From positions 1 through 64,000 of the forward strand of contig JAKPFT010000022.1 in assembly GCA_029551285.1 (NCBI GenBank): DNA of 64,000 bases. The letters are read 5' to 3'. Made by a program: the position numbers and the translations under genes. Origin of the DNA: a bacterium (lineage in GTDB: Bacteria > Ratteibacteria > UBA8468 > B48-G9 > DSTR01). The stretch's first letter is position 1; each line of letters opens with the position of its first letter. This document shows positions 25,213-34,555 of this stretch, piece after piece. The notes under the pieces are model-generated. The model saw only the letters and a list, made by a program, of their open reading frames with translations, ran no database searches and had not been told where the DNA came from.

Positions 25213-26223
25213 TCACCAATTTTTCAGGGCTGTTTCTATCAGGGCCAGCAGATTCTCATCAGGGACATCTGCCTGCAGGGTAATACCGTTGCTGAGGATA
25301 TAGCCGCCGCCACACCCCATCACTTTCTTCAACCGGCGCACTTCTTCAACCACCTGTCCCGGGCTGGCCTTCACCAGAGTATCCTGCGTGCTTACTCCTC
25401 CAAAAAAGGTAAGCCTCTGCCCGTATCTCTTTTTCAGAAAGAAAATGTCCATACACTCCGGCTGAACTGGATGCAGCACATCACAGCCAATCTCAATCAA
25501 ATCCGGAATAATCTCCCTGATATCGCCGTCAGAGTGATGCATCACGAATCTGCCTTCCTTTCTGATTAACTGGTAAATCCTGGCCAGACGCGGCTTGATA
25601 AACCGGCGCCACTGGTGTGGAGAAATAAGCAGTCCATGCTGGGTTGGGTAATCATCGCTGATGGCTACGGCTTCAAAACGGAAATTTTTCAGAATAATTT
25701 CCGCTGTCTGAAGAAGATAGTCAGTGAGTTTATCCAGCAGGGCCTGAACAAAATCCGGATGCAGCATGAGGTCGGTCAGAAGCTCTTCCATTCCCCTCAT
25801 GAAGGTCGCCCTTTCTCAGAAATCCCCCATCCAGATTATCCGGAACTGACCCTCGTATTGCTGGCACCAGGCAGCCAGATGCTGGAAACGTGCAGGAACC
25901 GTCGCTTGCGGAAAGACGTAGCCGTTCAGCGTCGGCTGTCTGAGCCAGGGTTCAACAGGCGCTCCCCGATCCTGCTGGCTGCTCTTTCATAACACACCAA
26001 ATTCATCAGCCACAGTCTCGCCGTAAACTTCCGGGTCGGCAGAGAGAGGTTTTTGTCCCCGAACACCGTTGGCCACGACTGGATAGTGCAACATCTTTTC
26101 CAGGGGAGTACCAAAAAGCCGTTCGGCCTTCGCCCGGGCGGGTGGGGTGAAGTCAAAATAGTAGGGAAGAGACACCAGCAGCGAGTGAGCAAGCGCGGCC
26201 AGAACCCACTCTCTGTCTGTCAT
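25213..26223 (-). pseudogene. URO-D/corrinoid methyltransferase-like gene interrupted by two in-frame TGA codons
   Basis: The frame encodes about 336 residues of a uroporphyrinogen decarboxylase-superfamily protein (MtaA/CmuA-like). It starts at an ATG (26223) with GGAG upstream and reads MTDREWVLAALAH. It is broken by TGA at 25987-25989, right after ADEFGVL, and TGA at 25816-25818, between MGDF and ERATFMRGM. Both stops lie in the same frame, and the 56 codons between them keep family-like sequence (EPWLRQPTLNGYVFP). In relatives the first stop position is normally Trp (DEFGVVW). The last 195 residues retain HHSDGDIREIIPDLIEIG and the C-terminal barrel. Relatives use this fold for methyl transfer or decarboxylation. 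Recent decay is the simplest reading; sequencing error or readthrough cannot be excluded. Confidence 0.75.
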
Positions 26224-26244
26224 CAGCAGCGCTCCCAACCATCC

Positions 26245-27366
26245 TCACAAAATTCTGGCCGCCTGCCAGACCGCGTCAATAATCTGCTCCAGCCGTTCCT
26301 GACTCATCAACGCCTGAATTTCCAGAACGACCATCCTTTTGAGAAGCGCTTCCGTGCGGGGGAAGTAACCACCGCAGGCCGCCACATTGGCCGTAAAATG
26401 CCAGTAGCTGAGCACCCCCGGTGTTACGCCCTTTTCCACCATAATAGCCTTGAACTTTTCCACCTTCTGGCTATCCGGCAGAAAAAACACCAAGAAGGTG
26501 GCAATCTCCCCGGCCGGGTCGTGATGGAAACGAAAAGACAGTCCGGGAACATCCTTAAGCCCTTCCTTAATAATTTTCTTGTTGTGCCGCTGCCGGCTGA
26601 TCACCTCGTCCAACTTTTTTAACTGGACCAGGCCGAGAGCACCCTGCAACTCACTCATACGGTAGTTAAAACCATTCCGCCTTCTCTCTTCCAGACCGCG
26701 GCCGACGCCTGGCAGGTGGGGATGTCCGTGGTCGTGATAGAACTCTGCCTCCTTATAAATTCGTTCCTCATTGGTAGTGACCATCCCGCCTTCTCCCGTG
26801 GTCATCACCTTCACATAATCAAAACTGAAAGCCCCGGCGTCGCCGATGGTACCTAATTTGCGGCCTTTGTAGGAAGCACCGGTGGACTGACAGTTATCCT
26901 CCACCACCTTCAGCCCCTTCTCCCTGGCCAGAGACATCAGGCTGTCCATGTCACAGGCAGAACCGCACATATGAACCGGTAACAGAGCCACGGTTCTGCC
27001 GGTCACCTTACTTTCCACATCCGCCACACTCAGATTCAGACTATCATCCACCTCGCACAGCACCGGTTTCAGCCCGGCTTCCTGAACAGCCTCCACAGAA
27101 GCCACAAAAGTGAACGCAGGCACCAGGACCTCACCATTTTCTAAAAGATTCAGCGCTTTCAGGGCAATTTTAACCGCCGCTGAACCACTGGCCACAGCCA
27201 GGGCATACCGGCAGCCCATGGCCGCGGCAAAGGCTTTCTCAAACTCGGCGACCTTGAAGATTCCTTCTCTCTCCTTGTCAAAACCGTAACGGAAAAGAAC
27301 TTTTCTTTTCATCACCTCAAGTACAGCCTGAAGCTCTTCTTCTCCGAAAACTTCTCTGCCCGGCAT
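26245..27366 (-). CDS. DegT/DnrJ/EryC1/StrS-family PLP-dependent sugar aminotransferase
   Basis: 373 residues, the normal length for the family. The PLP-binding Lys is Lys186 in SFDYVKVMTTGEGGM, the cofactor-stacking region is ASGSAAVKIALKAL near 60-72, and the VPAFTFVAS and VEDNCQSTGA (Asp at about 157) motifs are present. Members transfer an amino group from glutamate to a keto-sugar (often nucleotide-linked), or act as dehydratases. AAAGGAG lies 8 bases before the ATG. It sits in a minus-strand run of closely spaced genes with the small anchored protein upstream (13 bp) and the broken URO-D-like gene downstream (21 bp). Its role in cell-surface sugar or amino-sugar metabolism is inferred. 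Confidence 0.9.
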   Translation of the reverse strand: MPGREVFGEEELQAVLEVMKRKVLFRYGFDKEREGIFKVAEFEKAFAAAMGCRYALAVASGSAAVKIALKALNLLENGEVLVPAFTFVASVEAVQEAGLKPVLCEVDDSLNLSVADVESKVTGRTVALLPVHMCGSACDMDSLMSLAREKGLKVVEDNCQSTGASYKGRKLGTIGDAGAFSFDYVKVMTTGEGGMVTTNEERIYKEAEFYHDHGHPHLPGVGRGLEERRRNGFNYRMSELQGALGLVQLKKLDEVISRQRHNKKIIKEGLKDVPGLSFRFHHDPAGEIATFLVFFLPDSQKVEKFKAIMVEKGVTPGVLSYWHFTANVAACGGYFPRTEALLKRMVVLEIQALMSQERLEQIIDAVWQAARIL

Positions 27367-27379
27367 AAGTTCTCCTTTG

Positions 27380-27853
27380 CTAAGGTGCTTTCAGTGAGAG
27401 TCGCGCCTTTTTCCAGGAGTACATGCGGCTATAAGGTGGGCCGCAGCGCAAGGACATCTGATAGTAAGCTTCCAGACTTCTGGTCTGCTCATGAAAGGCT
27501 TCCCACATGATGCCCTCTTCGTAAAAAAGTCTCCAGGAAGAAGGATTCTTGTCCTGGCCATCTTTCAGGGTACAACTGGCCATTTCTAACTTCTGATGAT
27601 AGGGCCTTCCTTTCTGCATCAACTCATAGGCCTGTGACCACTGCAGCCATCCCTTCAGCAGGTAGGCTTCTTCGTCTGACGGTCTCAGCCAGGTAATCAC
27701 CGTCAGACAACGCTGGACTTTTTGATACTGACCGCGATGGAAAGCCCCATCGGCCTGACCCCACAGGAAACTAACCAGAAAAAACTGTCCCACATACCCG
27801 GAAGAGACAAGAATCACCAGCAGCAGACCGGCTACCAGACACTTCCTGCCCAT
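27380..27853 (-). CDS. Small membrane-anchored protein, possibly TPR-like
   Basis: 157 residues, not assigned to a named family. Residues 5-33 are a hydrophobic N-terminal anchor (CLVAGLLLVILVSSGYVGQFFLVSFL). The remainder is helical and rich in Tyr, Trp and Leu, with spacing like tetratricopeptide repeats (ADGAFHRGQYQKVQRCLTVI; YEEGIMWEAFHEQ). It would sit outside the membrane and perhaps scaffold partners such as the neighbouring transpeptidase-like protein. No ribosome site is visible; instead an extended -10 promoter element ends 6 bases before the ATG, so the mRNA may be leaderless. Confidence 0.65.
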   Translation of the reverse strand: MGRKCLVAGLLLVILVSSGYVGQFFLVSFLWGQADGAFHRGQYQKVQRCLTVITWLRPSDEEAYLLKGWLQWSQAYELMQKGRPYHQKLEMASCTLKDGQDKNPSSWRLFYEEGIMWEAFHEQTRSLEAYYQMSLRCGPPYSRMYSWKKARLSLKAP

Positions 27854-27859
27854 GCTGGC

Positions 27860-27868
27860 ATTATATCA
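27860..27868 (-). promoter_or_regulatory. Extended -10 promoter for a possible leaderless transcript
   Basis: On the minus strand the sequence TGATATAAT is a perfect extended -10 (TGn-TATAAT). It ends 6 bases before the ATG of the anchored-protein gene, so transcription would begin at or next to the start codon. No convincing -35 was found. Confidence 0.5.
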
Positions 27869-27895
27869 CTTTCTCAACCCCTGGAGAAAACTCTT

Positions 27896-28831
27896 TCAGG
27901 GTCGGGAAGAAAGCCGGCCTATTACCGCCAGGACATCACCAGCAATTTCTGCGGCCCGCCGCCCATCACCGGAGAAACAAAAGACTATTATGCCGGCTCT
28001 GGGCAAACCTTCCTGCGGAGAAAAACCAACAAACATTCCGTGGGTTTTCCAGGAGCCGGTATCTTCAGAGCAATAGTAGGCAGCCGTGCCAGTTTTACCG
28101 GCGACGGACGCCTGCCCTGAAGATAAAAGTCCGCTTTTTCCTGACCCCTCGCTCCAGCACCGACTCATCCCGGACCTGATTACTCTCAAAATCTCCGGAC
28201 TGACCTTTACCCGCAGGAAAACACCTGCCGGTCCAGTATGGCTGGCCTCAAAAAGATAGCCGCCGTTGAATAGAGCACAATAGGCATAAAGAAGCGCCCG
28301 CGGGGAAACCTTCAACCTGATACCGGTTCCCACCATGACTTCCAGGGTTTCTCTGCGTGACCAGCGCAGATACTCTGCCAGACGTTGCCGTTTAATCAAA
28401 CCAAAGTCGGCCAGCGTTTCCCAGAAGTTAATCGGCTTGATCCGTTCGGCCATTTCCCGCAGATACCAGTTGCAGGATTGAGCCAGCGCTTCTTCTAAAC
28501 CGATCTCTCCGTGTCCCTGGCGGTACCAGCAGGTTTCAAAACTGCTGTTTGACCACCGGCTTGGCCGGCAGGTGGTCCGAAAATTCTTAAAAGAGGGGTC
28601 CTGCTTTAGTGCGGCAACCACGGTGAAAACTTTTATCAGGGAGCCGGTAGGAAATTGAAGGTCAAGATAACCTTTTTCGTCGTACTCCAGCAGGGGCCGA
28701 CCGCTGGATGGTTCAACCACCAGCAGGGATTCGTTGTTCTTCAGTTCCAGGCCAGGCCTGGCCGCCCTCACCGGGGAAATGGCTGCAAACAATATTACCA
28801 GCGGGGGAAAAACCATCCGCACCCAGTTCAT
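27896..28831 (-). CDS. Penicillin-binding-protein-like transpeptidase domain protein
   Basis: 311 residues with an N-terminal signal peptide or anchor (VFPPLVILFAAISPVRAA). The serine-acyltransferase motifs are all present: SxxK as Ser64-Leu-Ile-Lys67 in PTGSLIK, SxN as Ser119-Cys-Asn121, and KTG as Lys246-Thr-Gly248 in AGKTGTA. The protein is much shorter than high-molecular-weight PBPs and lacks a transglycosylase or dimerisation domain, so it resembles a stand-alone transpeptidase domain or a class D beta-lactamase-like protein. It would act in the periplasm on peptidoglycan stem peptides or beta-lactams. It lies upstream of the small anchored protein in the same orientation. Confidence 0.85.
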   Translation of the reverse strand: MNWVRMVFPPLVILFAAISPVRAARPGLELKNNESLLVVEPSSGRPLLEYDEKGYLDLQFPTGSLIKVFTVVAALKQDPSFKNFRTTCRPSRWSNSSFETCWYRQGHGEIGLEEALAQSCNWYLREMAERIKPINFWETLADFGLIKRQRLAEYLRWSRRETLEVMVGTGIRLKVSPRALLYAYCALFNGGYLFEASHTGPAGVFLRVKVSPEILRVIRSGMSRCWSEGSGKSGLLSSGQASVAGKTGTAAYYCSEDTGSWKTHGMFVGFSPQEGLPRAGIIVFCFSGDGRRAAEIAGDVLAVIGRLSSRP

Positions 28832-28888
28832 TGCGCTGTATCCCTGAACCTGCCTGGCCTCAGTCCACCGTAGAAGCGTCCCGTCAGG

Positions 28889-29875
28889 CTACACCTTAAC
28901 GACCTTCCCTTTCTGAAACGAGGCGTAAACCTTGTCCGAAAGAAGCGCCACCTTTTCAATGACCTCAAAAGGAGTTTGTGGTTGTTTTTTGCCTCTGAGG
29001 CACCAGATCAGGTCCTCAGCCGGCGAGTCTGGTTCCACTTTTGTCTCCGGCAGAGGCTCAGGTTCGGGGCTACCTGTGTAGTGGACATAGCAATCCTCTC
29101 CAGCCGCGCTGACCTTGACCACGCCCTTTTCTCCCCAGATGAGCAGCGCTTCTCTAAAGCCGGGGTCAATGCCTAAAATCCCGAAACTGCCGATAGCCTT
29201 CTCCTTAAAACTCACGGTAAAAGCGGTGTTAATATCCACCTTCATTCCGTGGTAATCAATGAAGGCAAAAACCTTAGCCGGAGTAAGCCCGGTCATAAAA
29301 AAAAGAGAGGCGACAAAGTGGCTGCCAGAATCGGTCAGTTGTCCTCCGCCGGCAAATTTAGGGTCAAACCGCCAGACCCGGCCGCTTTTTTTAACACCCG
29401 CTATCCAGTTCTGCGCCAGAAAGCCAGAGAGAAAAATAATCTTCCCTAATTTTTTCTCCTGCAGTATCTTTCTGACTGACAGAAAAGGTCCCAGATAATG
29501 CCTTTGGTACCCCACCACCAGTACCCGTCCGGTTTTCTTCAGTAACCTTCTGACGGCTCGGGCTTCGCGGTAGTTCACAACCGCTGGTTTTTCCACCAGA
29601 ACATGAACACCATTCTCCAGGGCCAGTTTTATCTGGGAGAAATGAAAGGTGTGCGGGGAATTGATCACTACCGCGTCCGGCTTTCCCTTTTTCACCAGCT
29701 GCCGGTCACTGCGGTAAACCTCAATTTCTCCTGCCTCCTGCCCGAATTTCTCCACATTCTCTTCTTTCGGGTCAAAAACTCCGAAAACCCTGACTCCTTC
29801 CATACTTTTCAGTTTGCGCAGATGGCCGTAGGCAATAGACCCGCAGCCAATAAACCCCACTCTTATCTCCTTCAT
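28889..29875 (-). CDS. Gfo/Idh/MocA-family oxidoreductase
   Basis: 328 residues. The NAD(P)-binding motif VGFIGCGSIAYGH is at the extreme N-terminus, and VLVEKPAVVNYREA supplies the EKP Lys near residue 94. GGGQLTDSGSHFV near 172 corresponds to the catalytic Asp/His segment. It probably oxidises or epimerises a sugar or sugar derivative. The ATG at 29875 has AGGAGAG 5 bases upstream and starts directly at the Rossmann strand, so a longer in-frame start at 29908 is rejected. It lies between the GH39-like gene and the transpeptidase gene on the same strand, with gaps under 90 bp. Confidence 0.88.
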   Translation of the reverse strand: MKEIRVGFIGCGSIAYGHLRKLKSMEGVRVFGVFDPKEENVEKFGQEAGEIEVYRSDRQLVKKGKPDAVVINSPHTFHFSQIKLALENGVHVLVEKPAVVNYREARAVRRLLKKTGRVLVVGYQRHYLGPFLSVRKILQEKKLGKIIFLSGFLAQNWIAGVKKSGRVWRFDPKFAGGGQLTDSGSHFVASLFFMTGLTPAKVFAFIDYHGMKVDINTAFTVSFKEKAIGSFGILGIDPGFREALLIWGEKGVVKVSAAGEDCYVHYTGSPEPEPLPETKVEPDSPAEDLIWCLRGKKQPQTPFEVIEKVALLSDKVYASFQKGKVVKV

Positions 29876-29960
29876 CTTCTCTCCTCTGTTAAGCAAAGTT
29901 CCTGTCAACCACCTTTTTCCGTAGCCACCACCTAATCAAAACTGTTTTTGAAACTCAGAA

Positions 29961-31352
29961 TTAGCCAGGCCGGCCCAGGATAAGAAAGTGAACGGCTTCC
30001 GCCGGCAAAGAAATTGTCTTCTCCTTTACTGGCAGAGATTGAATCCGGTCACTCGCCTGGCTAACCTGGAGCAGGGTTTCTGGCCAGGCCGGCCCGCCAG
30101 TAATAGTGTAGGAAACTGATTCCGCTGTCGTATTGGCAATCAGAAGAGCCACCTCGCCCGCCTTGTTTCTTCCCGCCAGTATCCAGATGATTTTCTCCGG
30201 TCCGCAGTCTACTCTTAACTTTTCAGGGAATTTTGTCATCCTGGCCCAGAGAGAAAAAGCCAGCGCCGTTCGCTTCGGCGTGCCGTCCGCATAGAAAATG
30301 CCGTAGAATTCCGGGGCCTCCATGGCCGGGTCAGTGCCACGATAGATAGTTGATACAGCAATGCCCATCTCCTGCATAGCTATCCAGGCTGCAGTAAGAA
30401 TGGCTGCTGCCTTACCCCCGGTTCGCAGGGCCAGCGCTTCCTCGCTTCTGTCAGGTAGCCCTCTTGTGGAAGTATGCCACTCCGTCACGTGCAGCGCCGT
30501 GCTTGTAAAACCGAGGCTATCCAGTTCCGAACGATAAAATCTGGCACCGTTTATCCAGTCCTGCGGATGGTTAGAGTACAGATGCCAGGAAAAAAAGTCA
30601 AGCGGGGCCCGACCTTGTTTAACATAGAGTAAAAAATCGTGGACCCACTTCTTTCCGTGGGACAAAAACAAAGCCGCCTGGGTCAGACCCGGACCACCGA
30701 TTGACAGATCAGGGAATGTCTGTTTCAGGGCTGTGGCAGTTTCCACATAGAGTTGAAAGTATAGTGCCGGAGTAAGTGGCCTCGGCCAGAACCGCGGATG
30801 GTCCGGCTCATTCCATATTTCCACAAATCGGAAATCAGTTTTGTATCCCTGCCACTGACCGCAATGGTAGTGCCGGACAACTTCCACGGCAGCCCGCACC
30901 CAGCTGGAGCGCTCCTGGGGTGTCACCGGAGGCCTGACATTATTCCAGGAGTCCCCCAGGCGAAAATATGGCTCAAAACCACCTTTAACAATAGATTGCC
31001 AGGTCCGGTCGCTGCCTGAAAAATCATAGGAGTCTTTACTGGCCGGGTCACGACCTCGGTCAGGATACATCACCGCCATGTCCAGAGGGCCGTAAAAATC
31101 GTGGGTCCGTATTAGATTGACCCCTATCGTCTGGTAAGCGTCAGTCAATTCCGCATTACCCGGCCAACGACCTGCGGGCAGTGGCCCGGCATTGATGCCC
31201 AGCAACGGCTGTATGGTCTTACCTTCAGCGTTTCCCACTTTAATAACCAGAACCTGCCTTCCCGGTGAAAAAACCATACTCTCCGTCTGTCCCGGGCTGT
31301 CACCAGCCAGAACGACAAGTAACCAGAAAATGATAAGGCTCAACCGGAACAT
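29961..31352 (-). CDS. Exported GH39-like glycoside hydrolase
   Basis: 463 residues with a clear signal peptide (SLIIFWLLVVLAGDSPG). It is a clan GH-A TIM barrel of the GH39 beta-xylosidase/iduronidase kind. The early strands show LIRTHDFYGPLD, the acid/base is Glu182 in EIWNEPD, and the nucleophile is Glu291 in LHVTEWHTS. A short beta domain (about 380-460) follows, as in GH39. It should hydrolyse a beta-xyloside or alpha-iduronide-type linkage outside the membrane; the exact sugar is not predictable. AGGAGAG precedes the ATG. It is divergent from the heparinase-like operon, and the two may be co-regulated. Confidence 0.82.
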   Translation of the reverse strand: MFRLSLIIFWLLVVLAGDSPGQTESMVFSPGRQVLVIKVGNAEGKTIQPLLGINAGPLPAGRWPGNAELTDAYQTIGVNLIRTHDFYGPLDMAVMYPDRGRDPASKDSYDFSGSDRTWQSIVKGGFEPYFRLGDSWNNVRPPVTPQERSSWVRAAVEVVRHYHCGQWQGYKTDFRFVEIWNEPDHPRFWPRPLTPALYFQLYVETATALKQTFPDLSIGGPGLTQAALFLSHGKKWVHDFLLYVKQGRAPLDFFSWHLYSNHPQDWINGARFYRSELDSLGFTSTALHVTEWHTSTRGLPDRSEEALALRTGGKAAAILTAAWIAMQEMGIAVSTIYRGTDPAMEAPEFYGIFYADGTPKRTALAFSLWARMTKFPEKLRVDCGPEKIIWILAGRNKAGEVALLIANTTAESVSYTITGGPAWPETLLQVSQASDRIQSLPVKEKTISLPAEAVHFLILGRPG

Positions 31353-31436
31353 GTTCTCTCCTGATTACAAGACCACACCACTAACCGGCTATTATCCTGA
31401 CAGCAAAATTCAATAATGTCAAACCAGCCAGATGAA

Positions 31437-31464
31437 TGGACATCTTTTTCCGGAAGATTATAAT
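31437..31464 (+). promoter_or_regulatory. Promoter of the lyase/aldo-keto/mannosidase operon
   Basis: TGGACA (31437-31442), a 16-base spacer and a perfect TATAAT (31459-31464) precede the lyase start at 31506 by about 40 bases. On the opposite strand a TTGACA near 31418-31423 may belong to the divergent GH39-like gene, but its -10 is unclear. Confidence 0.6.
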
Positions 31465-31505
31465 AACCTGAAGTTTGACCACAGGGCTAATTTAAGGAGA
31501 AAAAC

Positions 31506-34466
31506 TTGGCCAGCATTAAAAGGAACCGGCTCACCGCAGTCATTCCGGTCACAGCGGTTTTTCTTTCTCCCAATCCCCTCTTGCCGGAGAAACCAGCCGA
31601 AACGCGGCCTTCCTGGGTACTGCCCGTGGAAACTGCCAGTGTCCGCGCCGTCTGGTACTGTCCTTCTGAAATGCCGCCGGTGCGCCGGGTGGTGGATGAA
31701 AGCACCGGCCAGTGGGTCCTTGAATATCGCGAAATTTCTCCGCTGAAAGCCAGAATTTTCTACACCGAGTTTGACCGGGGGCTGCTCGCCGGACATGACA
31801 CCTTGAGATTCCGGTGGAAACTGATGGCCGACAACGCCTGGGTCCAGGTGCAACTTTCCGGGTATCCAGAGCCGGGACGGGAAAAACGCAACTATTATTT
31901 AAACAAAAGGCCACCGGTGAAAAATCAGTGGCAGGAAGTCTGGCTTGACCTCAACACAGACGATGACCTGGGTGCCGGCTGCCAGGAAGCAAGTCCCGGG
32001 AAGGTGCGATTAGCCTTCCTGATAAAACTCTGGGATATGGGAGAATTGAGTGACCCGCCTCAGGTAAGAGTAAGAATAGCCGATATCCGGCTGGAGAAAC
32101 ATCCCTTGAAAATTGAGGGTGATGTTTGGGGAGTGAAAAACATTGCCAGCGAGCTTTTCCTGGGCCAGAGCTACCCGCTAAAAATTACCAATCGCTCCGA
32201 GAAACAACAGACGGTGCTGTTAAGTTACGATTCCTCTGGCCTGAACAAATTCACGGTCAATTTCTCCGAAGACAGTTTTCTTCTCCAGCCTGGCAGCTTT
32301 CGTGTGATTACAGCGGAAATAAAAGTACCTTCTTCTCTTAGGGCAAACCTGCCGCCTCTTTATAGCGAACAGGTCAGCATCTTTGCTGCCACAGCGGAAG
32401 ACCCTGACTATCTCACCACCTGGTATCACGGCTTCATGCTTTACCCTCTGGTGGGTGCTCTTCCTCCAGGACGGACAGATTTCCCGCGGTTCAAGAACGA
32501 ACAGGAGCGAGCCGAGGTTTTAACAAAACGGGGTAAGGAAAAAACTTCCCGGGAAGCCGAGGCCCTTCTGAAGACACCTGTGCAGGTGCCGGAACTGAGA
32601 CATGGCTACTCAGGCGCCTATATGGACCCTGGACCACCCAGGAAGCCACTCCGCTTCCATGGCCCGGCTCGGCATTATTCTGAAAGAACCGGCACTTATG
32701 TGGACATTGGCACCATGCCGGAAGCTGTTCAGAAGGCGGCGGCTTTTGTCCATCACAGCTATCTTTCTGAGGCGGCTTATACCCTGGCTGATGCCTGGTG
32801 GCAGACAGGGAGAAAAGAGTTTGCCGCCAGGGCAGCCGAAATTCTGCTGGCCTATGCCGAGCGGTATCCGGATTTCTCCCCGGTAAGCCCGTTCGCCACC
32901 GGTTATCTTTCCAGGGTGGGACACGCGATGCTGGGAGAAGCCTGGTGGTTTCACCGTTTGCCGGAGGCTTTTGACCTGGTGAAAGCCTCCGGCGTTTTAA
33001 GTGCGGCTGAAGAAGAAAAAATTGTCAGGGGACTTTTGGTGCCAGCCATGATAACCTTGCGGCAGCACCGGGTGGCCGCTAACCAGCAGGCAGAAATCAA
33101 CGCTGCTTTCGGAAAAGCAGCCCTGGTAACTGACCGGTGGGACTACGCGGCGTTGGCCCTCGACGGAGAGTACGGAATCAGAGCCCAGTGGAGACTGGAC
33201 TTTGACAGGGATGGCTTCACCATGGAAAAGGAAATCCCTTACCACATGGCCGCCCTTGGTCCCTTTGTGGAACTGGCTAATTGTCTGGAGGCGATGGGCG
33301 TGAAGGTCTACGACCAGAACTTTAAAAAACTTTTTGATGCCCCATTAGTCTATGACCTCACCGGCCGGCCGCCGCGGCCAGACCTTTATCTTTGCGCCTA
33401 CCGGCACTACCGGGATAGCCGTTACCTGCCCCTGATAGCCCATCTTCTCAAACCGGAAGAAATTCCACCGACCGCCGAACTTTCCCGGGCTTTCCGCAAT
33501 TCCACCCTGGAAGCCGCTGGCTATACGGTGCTGCGTTCAGGCGATGAAAAAAGCGGGCTGAAAGCCCTGACCATGAACTGGGGTTGTCCCTCCCATAGAG
33601 GGGGAACGGTACTTCTAAATCCCTACCTTTACTGGAAAAAATATTCCCTGAACGAACATGTTTTGAGAATCGGCTACGGGTATGAACAGAGCGGTTTTTC
33701 CTACACAGCCGCTGCCGGAAATTCACTCGTGCGGGACGGGCAGCGCCACTCCATGTTAAGAGCCAACCAGGTGAGCCTGCTGGAGGGAGTGATACCGGCT
33801 GGCCGGTGGACCAGTCCTGGCGACCGACCCCTATATTCAGGTCTGGAATGGTCAAGGTCAGCCTTTATCTGTGGTGATAGTTTCGTGCTGGTTGACCAGG
33901 TCAAGAATGACCGACCAGCCAGGTTTGACTGGATAACCTATTTACCGGCCAGCCTTGTGGAAGAAAGACCGGTGCGGTCGTGGACCAGTTACCCTTCCCT
34001 GTCCTCTGAAGGTGATGGCTATCAATATCTGGTCAACCCGGAAAAGGCCACTCTGGAGAAACCCGCGGAAGAAATCTATCTTGCCTACCGGCTCCAGTTA
34101 GAGAAAGAAACCCCCTGCGGCGCCCTGACAATTCTTTCGCCGCCGGCCACATTGTTTCGGGCTCAGGCCTATGTTCACTGGCACCCCAAACTTGTACCGG
34201 CAGTAATCTGCCGCTACGGCGATGTAACTAATCTCTGGCTGGTCGCTATCTATACGGCTGAGGAAAAAACTTCCCCGCCGCTGGTCAAGGTAGAACTGTT
34301 GCCGGTCTCTTACCAGGGCGTGAAACTTCCTGAAAATGAGGCGCTGGCCTTACGACTCACAAACGCCAGCGGTACTTTTCTGGTTATGACATCAAAATAT
34401 GAGGGTGAGCACACGGCTGGGGAGAAAAACTTCCATGGTTACTTGGGTGCCAGCAAAGAAAAGTAG
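31506..34466 (+). CDS. Heparinase II/III-like polysaccharide lyase, probably exported
   Basis: 986 residues. It starts at a TTG with AAGGAG 7 bases upstream; the first residues (KRNRLTAVIPVTAVFLS) can serve as a signal peptide, though a weak one. Residues 30-330 are beta-rich and may bind carbohydrate. The region from about 370 to 650 is an alpha-toroid with the alginate/heparinase lyase signature: NQQAEINAAF near 522, then DRDGFTMEKEIPYH near 566, where a catalytic Tyr/His is expected. The C-terminal beta-sandwich (about 670-950) fits the heparinase II/III C-domain (WGCPSHRGG, GLEWSRSAF). It should cleave uronic-acid-containing polysaccharide by elimination. It heads an operon with an aldo/keto reductase-like protein and an alpha-mannosidase. 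Confidence 0.8.
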   Translation: MASIKRNRLTAVIPVTAVFLSPNPLLPEKPAETRPSWVLPVETASVRAVWYCPSEMPPVRRVVDESTGQWVLEYREISPLKARIFYTEFDRGLLAGHDTLRFRWKLMADNAWVQVQLSGYPEPGREKRNYYLNKRPPVKNQWQEVWLDLNTDDDLGAGCQEASPGKVRLAFLIKLWDMGELSDPPQVRVRIADIRLEKHPLKIEGDVWGVKNIASELFLGQSYPLKITNRSEKQQTVLLSYDSSGLNKFTVNFSEDSFLLQPGSFRVITAEIKVPSSLRANLPPLYSEQVSIFAATAEDPDYLTTWYHGFMLYPLVGALPPGRTDFPRFKNEQERAEVLTKRGKEKTSREAEALLKTPVQVPELRHGYSGAYMDPGPPRKPLRFHGPARHYSERTGTYVDIGTMPEAVQKAAAFVHHSYLSEAAYTLADAWWQTGRKEFAARAAEILLAYAERYPDFSPVSPFATGYLSRVGHAMLGEAWWFHRLPEAFDLVKASGVLSAAEEEKIVRGLLVPAMITLRQHRVAANQQAEINAAFGKAALVTDRWDYAALALDGEYGIRAQWRLDFDRDGFTMEKEIPYHMAALGPFVELANCLEAMGVKVYDQNFKKLFDAPLVYDLTGRPPRPDLYLCAYRHYRDSRYLPLIAHLLKPEEIPPTAELSRAFRNSTLEAAGYTVLRSGDEKSGLKALTMNWGCPSHRGGTVLLNPYLYWKKYSLNEHVLRIGYGYEQSGFSYTAAAGNSLVRDGQRHSMLRANQVSLLEGVIPAGRWTSPGDRPLYSGLEWSRSAFICGDSFVLVDQVKNDRPARFDWITYLPASLVEERPVRSWTSYPSLSSEGDGYQYLVNPEKATLEKPAEEIYLAYRLQLEKETPCGALTILSPPATLFRAQAYVHWHPKLVPAVICRYGDVTNLWLVAIYTAEEKTSPPLVKVELLPVSYQGVKLPENEALALRLTNASGTFLVMTSKYEGEHTAGEKNFHGYLGASKEK

Positions 34467-34555
34467 TCCATAAAAAGGGAAACTTGGCAGCAGTTCAGTT
34501 TATGAAGTAAACTATGCGCGTTCGCTCGTTACCGGCACCAGAAAAGGGAGACAGT

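Noticed and set aside
24798-25213. Terminator after the hydrogenase operon
   Set aside because: The 6-bp gap between the convergent stops has no stem-loop with a T tract.
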